This document shows positions 17,382 to 24,300 of a stretch of 36,227 nt of DNA, piece after piece. The notes beneath the pieces were generated by a model that saw only the letters and a list, made by a program, of their open reading frames with translations, was not told where the DNA came from and made no database searches. Origin of the DNA: Corallococcus terminator (lineage in GTDB: Bacteria; Myxococcota; Myxococcia; Myxococcales; Myxococcaceae); assembly GCF_003611635.1 (NCBI RefSeq), contig NZ_RAVZ01000059.1, positions 1-36,227 on the forward strand. Reading direction: 5' to 3'. Position 1 is the first letter of the stretch; each line of letters begins with the position of its first letter. Both the position numbers and the translations under genes were made by a program.

Positions 17382-19073
17382 TTGAGCGCCGAGCCCCACC
17401 CCAACCCACCGCCGCTCGACGAGGCCCCGCCCTCCGCCGCGCCAGCGCCCCTCCGGGCTCCGGGCCTGCCCCGCGCGGTGTGGGCCACGGTGGCGGCGCT
17501 CTACGTGTTCCTCTTCCCGTACCACCCGGGCCTGCGCTCGCCCAACGAGCTGTGCCGGCTGTGGCAGACGCGCGCACTCGTGGAGGATGGCACGCTGGAG
17601 ATCAACCGGGCCCTGCGCGACTACGGTCACGTGGGCGACCTGTCGGTGATGAACGGGAAGTACTACCCGTCCAAGGCGCCGCTCTTGTCCTTCGCCGCGG
17701 TGCCCGTGTACGCGGCCCTGCGCGCCGTGGGCGGGGGCCACCGCTACGCCGTGCCGGAGGTGCCGCTGGTCTTCTTCAGCCGCCTCTTCCTCACGGTGCT
17801 GCCCACGCTGTTCCTGCTGTGGCTGGTGCGCCGCTTCCTGCGCGCCTGGCTGTCGCCTGTCGTCGCGGACGCCATCACGGTGACGTACGCGCTGGGCTCG
17901 CTGGCGTTCAGCTACTCGCTGCTCTTTATGAGCCACCAGACGACGGCGGTGCTGCTCTTCGCCGGCTTCTACGCGCTGTGGCGGCTGTCGCGCGGGGAAT
18001 GGCGTGAGCGCGGCTACGTCGTGGCCGGAGCCTGTTCGGGCGCCACCGTTGCCGCCGAGTACACCGGCGCGCTGGGCGTCCTGGGCCTCATCCTCTATGC
18101 GGCCCTCACCCTGCTGGGGGCCCAAGGCGCGTGGAGCGCGCGGATCCAGAAGCTGGGCCGCGCCACGGGGCTCGCCTTCCTGGGCGCGCTGCCCTTCATC
18201 GCGGCGCTGATGCTCTACCACCAGGCCACCTTCGGGCATCCGCTGGAGACGGGCTACAAGCACCTCAACGACGCGGCCTATCAGCCGTGGCACCTGGGCG
18301 GCTTCCTGGGCATCCGCACGCCGGATCCGCGCGCCTTCTTCCTGTCGTTCTTCTCCCCGCTGCGGGGGCTGTTCACGCTGTCGCCCTTCCTGCTGCTCGC
18401 GCTGCCCGGCCTGGGCCTCCTGAAGCGCCAGGGCAGGACGTCCCCGGAAGCGCGCGCCCTCTTCTGGCTGACCGCGGTGACGCTCGCCGGCTACACGTAC
18501 TTCACGTCGTCGTTCACCTATGACTCCTGGGGCTGGACGACGGGGCCGCGCCACCTCACGGGGCTCGTGCCCTTCCTGCTGCTTCCGGCGGGGCTCGTGC
18601 TGGAGCGGCTGCGCGACGCCGGGCGGCCGTGGCTGTCGGGCATCGCTGCCATGCTGTGCACGGCGTCCGTGCTGATCACCGGCCTCGCCACCTTCGTCAA
18701 CTACATCCCCGACGACGTCTCCACCCCCGTGCTCGCGCTGGCGCGGCCGCTCTTCCTCGCCGGCTACCACGCGCCCAACGTGCTCGCCTTCCTGGGGCTC
18801 CCGACATGGCTCGCGGGCGTCATGCTGCTCGCGGCGCTCGGCGGCGTGGCGGCCTCCCTCTTCCTCGCCCTGGGACGCGACGCGGCCGGACGCCCCGTGG
18901 CCCCCGTGGCGTGGGCGGCGGGACTCGCGACGCTGGCGGTGCTGGTGGGGACCCAGGCCGCGTTCACGCGCAACGACACGGCGGATCAGAACGCGGTGCG
19001 CTTCCTGGAATCCGTCTGGTTGCAGCCCCCCGGCCGGCCTCCGACGCCCTTCTGGCCTCGCGCGGGGTCCTGA
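17382..19073 (+). CDS. GT-C type membrane glycosyltransferase (GT39/PMT-like)
   Basis: This 563-residue protein has a Pro/Ala-rich cytosolic start of about 30 residues, then ten or more membrane segments. The first extracytoplasmic loop (about residues 48-100: SPNELCRLWQTRALVEDG, then MNGKYYPSKAPLLSFAAVPVY) has the layout of GT-C enzymes that use polyprenyl-phosphate sugars, with an acidic N-E pair and a conserved PSKAP/PG-type segment. It fits as the user of the lipid-linked sugar made by the upstream GT2 fusion gene, seven bases away; that partnership is inferred. The start is TTG 17382. No ATG is available near the N-terminus, and GTG 17478 is the alternative. There is no clear ribosome binding site, so the start is uncertain. 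Confidence 0.72.
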   Translation: MSAEPHPNPPPLDEAPPSAAPAPLRAPGLPRAVWATVAALYVFLFPYHPGLRSPNELCRLWQTRALVEDGTLEINRALRDYGHVGDLSVMNGKYYPSKAPLLSFAAVPVYAALRAVGGGHRYAVPEVPLVFFSRLFLTVLPTLFLLWLVRRFLRAWLSPVVADAITVTYALGSLAFSYSLLFMSHQTTAVLLFAGFYALWRLSRGEWRERGYVVAGACSGATVAAEYTGALGVLGLILYAALTLLGAQGAWSARIQKLGRATGLAFLGALPFIAALMLYHQATFGHPLETGYKHLNDAAYQPWHLGGFLGIRTPDPRAFFLSFFSPLRGLFTLSPFLLLALPGLGLLKRQGRTSPEARALFWLTAVTLAGYTYFTSSFTYDSWGWTTGPRHLTGLVPFLLLPAGLVLERLRDAGRPWLSGIAAMLCTASVLITGLATFVNYIPDDVSTPVLALARPLFLAGYHAPNVLAFLGLPTWLAGVMLLAALGGVAASLFLALGRDAAGRPVAPVAWAAGLATLAVLVGTQAAFTRNDTADQNAVRFLESVWLQPPGRPPTPFWPRAGS

Positions 19074-19082
19074 GCGCGCCGC

Positions 19083-19088
19083 TATACT
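19083..19088 (+). promoter_or_regulatory. Possible -10 element before the cytochrome c gene
   Basis: TATACT matches the sigma-70 -10 consensus in five of six bases and lies 28 bases before the cytochrome start, just after the stop of the membrane glycosyltransferase. No TTGACA-like -35 is seen 16-18 bases upstream, so this is tentative. Confidence 0.3.
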
Positions 19089-19116
19089 GGCGCCGCCTTC
19101 GTTCGGGAGACGGTGC

Positions 19117-19443
19117 ATGACGACGCGGCTGTGCCTGCTGGTTTCCACCCTGCTGCTGTGCGCCCCCGTGGCCCGGGCCGAGGACGCCGCGGAGCTGTGG
19201 GGCAAGAGCTGCAAGTCCTGTCATGGCCCGGACGGTCGCGCGCAGACGCGCCTGGGACAGAAGGAGGCCATCGTCGACATGAGTCAGGCCGCCTGGCAGA
19301 AGGCCGAAACGGACGCCGAGCTGCGCGCCGTCATCGCCAACGGCTCATCCCGCAACACGAAGATGAAGGCCTACAAGGACCGGCTCACCCCGGAGCAGAT
19401 GGACGCACTGGTGCGATACATCCGCACCTTCAAGGCGAAGTGA
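19117..19443 (+). CDS. Small periplasmic monohaem cytochrome c (class I, canonical His/Met)
   Basis: This 108-residue protein has a signal peptide (residues 1-21, ending VARA before ED). The haem-attachment site is CKSCH (C32, C35, H36). The distal ligand is M83 in TKMKAYKDRLTPEQM, followed by the usual C-terminal helix MDALVRYIRTF. The mature protein of about 87 residues fits class I c-type cytochromes, so it should be a soluble periplasmic electron carrier. The start ATG 19117 has GGGAG about seven bases upstream. It is read in the same direction as the pilus cluster and lies 62 bases before the small secreted-protein gene. A link to pili is suggested only by position. It contrasts with the second cytochrome at 20842, which lacks methionine ligation. 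Confidence 0.9.
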   Translation: MTTRLCLLVSTLLLCAPVARAEDAAELWGKSCKSCHGPDGRAQTRLGQKEAIVDMSQAAWQKAETDAELRAVIANGSSRNTKMKAYKDRLTPEQMDALVRYIRTFKAK

Positions 19444-19505
19444 CGCGCGTCGTGAATAACCCCTCGCGCTCAGGCGTCCAGGGAGTGGGAGAATCGGAGA
19501 CACCC

Positions 19506-19820
19506 ATGAAGACCCTCACTGTCGCCATCGTGTTCTGCCTGTCCATGGTCAGCCTCTTCGCATCGGTGCGTGCCGACGCCAACGCCTTCCCCCGTGTGGA
19601 GGCGGGCATCTCCCAGCCGGTGGCGCTGATGCCCAAGGGCGGCGGCGACAAGGGCGGCGGCGACGACAAGAAGGGTGGCAAGGGCGGCGAGGAGGACGAG
19701 GAGGAGTACCGCCAGCAGCCCCGCGGCCTCTCCCAGAAGGCCGCCCTGGAGCTGGTGGATCCGGGCGTCCTGGACGACATGCTCCGCCTGCGTGCCGCAC
19801 TGCGCGCCGGCCAGCGCTAG
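19506..19820 (+). CDS. Small secreted protein with Gly/Lys/Asp-rich linker, unknown function
   Basis: This 104-residue protein was not recognised. A signal peptide is visible (residues 1-23, MKTLTVAIVFCLSMVSLFAS). After it come a short segment FPRVEAGISQPVALMPKG, a low-complexity stretch rich in Gly, Lys, Asp and Glu (about residues 44-68, GGGDKGGGDDKKGGKGG then an acidic run) and a helical C-terminus QKAALELVDPGVLDDMLRLRAAL. The start ATG 19506 has GGAG six bases upstream. It lies between the canonical cytochrome gene and pilX and ends 9 bases before a hairpin. The charged flexible centre could bind metal or connect two binding ends, but no function is claimed. Confidence 0.72.
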   Translation: MKTLTVAIVFCLSMVSLFASVRADANAFPRVEAGISQPVALMPKGGGDKGGGDDKKGGKGGEEDEEEYRQQPRGLSQKAALELVDPGVLDDMLRLRAALRAGQR

Positions 19821-19828
19821 CCGCACCG

Positions 19829-19850
19829 CACCGCCCGAAAAAGGGCGGTG
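19829..19850 (+). terminator. Strong GC hairpin, possible terminator of the upstream unit
   Basis: CACCGCCC (19829-19836) and GGGCGGTG (19843-19850) form a perfect 8-base-pair stem with loop GAAAAA. It starts eight bases after the stop of the small secreted-protein gene. It lacks a T-tract, so it could be a Rho-aided terminator, an mRNA-end stabiliser or part of a leader. Confidence 0.5.
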
Positions 19851-19864
19851 GCACCGCAAGGATT

Positions 19865-19893
19865 GGCGGGCTCGCAAACTTTGCGCAGCCGCC
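19865..19893. promoter_or_regulatory. Interrupted palindrome, candidate enhancer-binding-protein site
   Basis: The sequence reads GGCGG-GCT-CGCAAA-C-TTTGCG-CAG-CCGCC, symmetric about base 19879. The inner arms of six and outer arms of five pair perfectly, with a 3-base mismatch block between them. Its centre is about 109 bases before the predicted start of transcription from the sigma-54 promoter, the usual range for NtrC-type activators. An RNA hairpin in a read-through transcript is the other reading. Confidence 0.5.
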
Positions 19894-19961
19894 TGACGTC
19901 AAACGGCACCCCCCAGCCTGCGCACACCCCCTCATTCCAGCGGGTTGAGTGCCAGGCTCCA

Positions 19962-19977
19962 CGGCACGAGAATTGCT
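19962..19977 (+). promoter_or_regulatory. Sigma-54 (RpoN) promoter upstream of pilX
   Basis: CGGCACGAGAATTGCT matches the -24/-12 consensus TGGCACG-N4-TTGCW at all positions except the first T. The GG (19963-19964) and GC (19975-19976) have the obligatory spacing. Predicted transcription start is near 19988, giving a leader of about 41 bases before the pilX ATG. It stands in the only sizeable gap of the pilus cluster, so it probably drives pilX, the TfcP-like gene, pilY1 and the other minor pilins. M. xanthus pilA is also sigma-54 dependent, and the NtrC-type regulator HsfA is reported to control pilY1 genes there; whether HsfA acts here is inference. Confidence 0.75.
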
Positions 19978-20028
19978 GAACGTTGGACCCACGCTGCGCC
20001 TCCCCCAGGGCGCGCGAAGGAGTCCCTG

Positions 20029-20793
20029 ATGGTTCAGCGCACCCGCACCCACTCCCGTCAGCCGCGAGGCTTCACGCTCCTGCTCGCGCTGGGCGTGGTC
20101 GCCGTCGTGACGATGGCGGTGATGCTCAGCTTCAGCGTGGTGGGCCGCGAGGCCGACACGCAGTCGGACACCCGCCGCAAGAAGGAGGCGTTCTACGCCG
20201 CCGAGGCGGGCATGGCCGAAGGCCGCGAGAAGGTCCGCCTGTTGATGACCAACCTGGGGCCCGCGACGCTGGATTTGACCCTCGCCCTGGGAGCCCCCGT
20301 CAACGAGCCGGGCCTCGGCAACCCCGCCACCGACCCCTGGTTCGAGGTCCTCCCGGGGCCGGGTGGAGCGGGGACCTGGAACTACTACGGCCTGGACACC
20401 CTCACGGCGCAGCCGGGAGACCTCCAGAGCGGTCCTGACTCCCTGCCCCTGCCCGATGAGGACTACGCGGACTACCCCGTCCAGAACCGGGTGCGCTACC
20501 GCGTGTTCCTGCGCAACGACAGGGAGCTCACCGGCGGCATCGGCGCGGGCCCCACCGTCGACTACAACCGCCAGGTCTGGCTCATCGCCGTGGGCGAGGT
20601 GGAGGGCATCGAGAACAGCCGCCCCACCCGGTCCGTGGTGCAGGCGCTCGTCTCCCAGCAGACCAAGGAATCGAAGTACAGCCCTGGCAGCACCGAGCAG
20701 GGCGGCGGCGACGGCCTCTACAATTACGGGGCCGAGACCGGATCTTCCAGTGGCGGGGAGATCGTCATCTCCAACGACGCGCAGACCATCTAG
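20029..20793 (+). CDS. pilX: Minor pilin PilX-like
   Basis: This 254-residue prepilin-like protein is probably part of the priming/tip complex of the type IVa pilus. The type III leader ends at G14, and the mature chain begins FTLLLALGVVAVVTMAVML (from F15). Position +5 is Leu instead of Glu, a feature also seen in GspK/PilX-like tip pilins. KKEAFYAAEAGMAEGREKVR (about residues 51-70) matches the PilX_N family, in which an AEAG box follows the membrane helix. The C-terminal globular part has many Gly, Asp and Tyr residues and a Gly/Ser-rich tail. Start ATG 20029 is set by GAAGGAG eight bases upstream. It is the first gene after the sigma-54 promoter and lies 48 bases before the TfcP-like gene. 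Confidence 0.85.
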   Translation: MVQRTRTHSRQPRGFTLLLALGVVAVVTMAVMLSFSVVGREADTQSDTRRKKEAFYAAEAGMAEGREKVRLLMTNLGPATLDLTLALGAPVNEPGLGNPATDPWFEVLPGPGGAGTWNYYGLDTLTAQPGDLQSGPDSLPLPDEDYADYPVQNRVRYRVFLRNDRELTGGIGAGPTVDYNRQVWLIAVGEVEGIENSRPTRSVVQALVSQQTKESKYSPGSTEQGGGDGLYNYGAETGSSSGGEIVISNDAQTI

Positions 20794-20841
20794 GCCGCCA
20801 CTTCCTCAGGCCCACCTTCCTTCTTCTTCCCCGAGCCCTTC

Positions 20842-21303
20842 ATGAAACGCTTGACCCTGCTGCTCCTCCTGCTGGCGCCAGGTCTCGCCAGCGCGCAGGC
20901 GGGAGGCCAGACCGCCTTCAGGAAAGCCTGCGCGCGCTGCCACATCGCTCGCGTCGACGCGCCCGAAACCAAGGCCAGGCCGCGCAGCAATCTCGTGGGC
21001 CGCTATGCCGGCGCGGGGCCCAACCTGGGTGAGCTGTTGCCCAAGCGCAACCTGTCGCAGGTGCGCACCTGGATCGACGCCCCCTACAAGGTCAAGCCCG
21101 GAACGGGTTGCGACACGCGGCTGCTCGCGGAAGCGGACAAGGACCGGGTGATCAGCTTCCTCGTCAGCCGCACCCAGCCGCCCACGAAGCGGCGTGACGT
21201 GGCGGCGCGGCAGGAGCTGGAGAAGGGCATCGCGGAGCGGCGCGAGCAGCAGGCCCGCCGCAAGCAGGATCCGAAGAACCCACCGAAGCAGGGGAGCAAG
21301 TGA
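20842..21303 (+). CDS. tfcP: TfcP-like non-canonical cytochrome c (His/Cys haem ligation predicted)
   Basis: This 153-residue protein has a signal peptide (residues 1-18, ending ASA) and one haem site, CARCH (C30, C33, H34). After residue 1 it contains no methionine at all. Where class I cytochromes have the distal Met in a PGTKM-like loop, it has VKPGTGCDTRLL, with C90 in the ligand position. The end (about 110-153) is a highly charged Arg/Lys/Glu/Gln extension. M. xanthus TfcP is a cytochrome c with His/Cys ligation that promotes calcium binding by PilY1 and is encoded with minor pilins; the ligand change and the position between pilX and pilY1 both fit. Its stop overlaps the pilY1 start by one base (TGATG). 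No strong ribosome binding site is seen in the pyrimidine-rich 48 bases before it. Cys ligation is a prediction from alignment by eye. Confidence 0.85.
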   Translation: MKRLTLLLLLLAPGLASAQAGGQTAFRKACARCHIARVDAPETKARPRSNLVGRYAGAGPNLGELLPKRNLSQVRTWIDAPYKVKPGTGCDTRLLAEADKDRVISFLVSRTQPPTKRRDVAARQELEKGIAERREQQARRKQDPKNPPKQGSK

Positions 21304-24300
21304 TGCGCGGGATGATTCGCACCTTCGGAACCCTCGGCCTGTTGGCGTCCCTGAGCGCGTCGGCGCAGCAGGACCTCTGCCGCAACGAGCTGGACGCGAA
21401 CAAGCAGCCGGAGTTCAGCGCCGCGTCGCTGGAACTCACCAACCCCACGATGCAGTTGACCGACGATGCGCCCCAGCGCCTGCAACTGAACACCGCGCTG
21501 GAACCGCTCAACGTGGAGAACATCAAGCTCCCGTTCGACCAGCGGGTGACCATCAGCTACGTGTACGAGTCCGCCGGCGCCTCGCACGCGCTCGGCTACA
21601 TGTACATGGATAAGGTGCGTGCGAAGGGCTACGTCGACAACGCCGGGAAGCTGGTCGACACGAACGGCAACGGCATCTACGACCTGCACGAGGACATCTA
21701 CAACGTGGCCCCGACGACCGGGCCCCAGGCGCGTCCCTACATCGGCAAGGCAGGCACCCGTCGCTGCACCAACCGGAGCTTCACGACCTCGACGGTCCTC
21801 GGCTCCCCGGTGGCCCTCACCGAGCCTGACCTGGCGTTGGCGGATTGCGCAACCACCACCTTCGCGCCCCTGCAGAACCTCACGGACGCGCGTCCCGGAT
21901 ACCACCAGAACACCATCAAGGCGGACGTCGTCGGCCGCAACCCCGCCGGCAATGTCAGCGACAATGCGGCGACCACCACCTTCTCCGACCGCGGGCTCTT
22001 CCCCCACATCCCCAACTTGCTGGAGCCGGAGGATGAGGCCAATGGCAACAACGGACTGGGGCAGATGGTGTTCCTGCTCGCGGATGACGACTCCGGCTAC
22101 GACGTCTGGCGCAACCTCGCCTCGCCCATCAAGGACAGTGGAGAGTTCGGCGAAGGCATTCCGGACTACGACGTCTCCAAGTACGACTACCGCGGCATCG
22201 AGCGCCAGACCAACAAGGATCCGGGCGTCACCGAGTATGACCGCACGGTGGACCTGGGGGAGATCAAGGGCGGTCGGGAGATCGTCTTCTTCATCGTCGT
22301 CTTCTACGAACAGGGTCACAACATCGACGCGGGCAATGCGTACGCCTGCCTGCGCCAGGACAACAACGGCAAGTGCCTGCTGCACCTGAAGACCCCCATC
22401 TCCGTCTTCTTCTCCAAGGCGGAATGGAACATGGATCAAAACCTCCAGGGCGGCTCCGTCGTGGCGGAGCGCAACATCGGCTGCAATTACGAGCCTGGGT
22501 GCAACCGTGACAACCCGAGTGCGACGAGCAGCCTCAGCTGCCCGGTGGAAAACTCCTCGGAGAGGCTGTGCGGCTGGCTGGACGGCCCGAAGACAGAGGA
22601 AGGCACGACGCTGTGGCGCCTGAAGACGCCCTTCTTCGGCAACCTCGACATGCCCATGGAGAAGGTGTCCATCCCGCGTCCCACCGGCGTCCGCAATCCG
22701 ATGCCGCACGTCATCGTGGGCGCGCCCACCACGGACCCCTTCCGGTGGATCCTCGGCTTCGAGGACTTGAGCGGCGGTGGCGACCGCGACTTCAACGACG
22801 TGGTGTTCGTCATCAACAAGGAGAACGGCGGCTTCACGCGCTCCTCCACCGTCTCCGGGGACATCTCCCCCACCGTGGCCGAGGATTTCACCATCACCAA
22901 GGTGCGCTTCCGCCGCCAGGACGACATGGCTCCCGCGCCGCGCACCTGCCCTCCCGGCGGACCGCCCTGCTGGACCGAGGAGTTCCCCGGGGCCTGCACG
23001 CCTCCCGGCGGGCCGGATGCCTCCATCGACTACTTCATCGCGGTGGACTGCCGCGAGTGCTCCGGCGGCGTCTGCACGCGCAAGGAATACCCCACGTGGA
23101 TCCCCGTGGAGTTCCCCGACGAGACGCCCCCTGCCCAGGAAGTGGAGTTGGACCTGCTGGCCCTGGGCTTCACGGGCTCCCAGCTTTGCTGGAAGGTGGA
23201 GGTCAGCAGCCCCAACGAGCGTTGCCGTCCCATCATCGACAAGGTGGACGTGGGCTACCAGGCCGTGCGCTCCGGCGCCTTCTCGCGCGCGTCGCCCTCC
23301 ACGCTGGGCAACGCCATCGTCTGGGGCGTGAACGAGACGCCGGGCATCGCCTGGGGTGACAACTTCCCCGGGGCGGGCCTGCCGGCGCCTTCCACGCGCC
23401 TCTACGACGGACGCAAGGACTACGAGGTCCGCGGCCGGCTCTACTTCAAGTCGCTGTACCCGCCGGAAAACCCCGCCAGCCTCGCCTCGGAGCAGCGCTG
23501 GGAGGCCGGTCGCGTGATGGCCGAGTCGTTCCGCAACGGGACCAAGTCACCCGACGCGCGCAAGCTCTACACGACGAACGCCACCACCAGCGCCCGCGTC
23601 GACGTGAGCAGCCTCGACAACAAGGATAAGTCCAACATCCTCTTTCCGGACGAGCTCTGCGACGAGGTCAACGACGGTGTGTCCATCTGGGACCTCAACC
23701 GCGACGGCACGTGCGACACGCGGTCCATGACGGGCTCCCGGAAGAACGACACCGACACGAACGACCGGAAGTACCTGGTGAACTGGCTCTACGGCTGGGA
23801 GGACAAGTACGCCCCGGGCGCCTCCGACGTGAAGCGCCCCTGGGCCATGGGTGGCATCAACCTGTCCACCGTGGCCCTGGCCATCCCTCCGTACAAGGAC
23901 TCCTGGTACGACAACGCCAAGCCCATCGAGCAGGCGAAGTACCTGGAGAACTTCATCACCCCCCTGGCCCAGCGCCGCACCGTGGCCTACGTGGGAACGA
24001 TGACGGGCATGCTGCACGCCGTCGACAGCGGTGCGTTCCTCAACAGCACCCTGGACAACTGCGGGACCCCCGAACAGTACCGGGGCTACTTCAAGCCCAT
24101 CAGTTGCAATGCCGGTGTGCCGCGCGACTACGGTTCGGGCAACGAGCTCTTCTCCTACATGCCGTACACCCTGCTTTCGCGCTACCGCCACCAGTACGCG
24201 CGGTTCGCGGATTCCATCACGCAGCCCCGGCCCAGCATGGATGCCTCGCCCACCATCGCCAACGTGGACCTGGGCGGATTGTCTGGCTCCCAGCCGGCGT

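Noticed and set aside
19849-19864. Second sigma-54 site starting TGGCAC
   Set aside because: TGGCAC is present, but no TTGC follows at the required distance; the GG to GC spacing is wrong.
19821-20028. Cyclic-di-GMP (GEMM) riboswitch before pilX
   Set aside because: The hairpin with a GAAA-like loop and nearby GCAAGG are suggestive, but the conserved GACGCAAAGCC core is absent.
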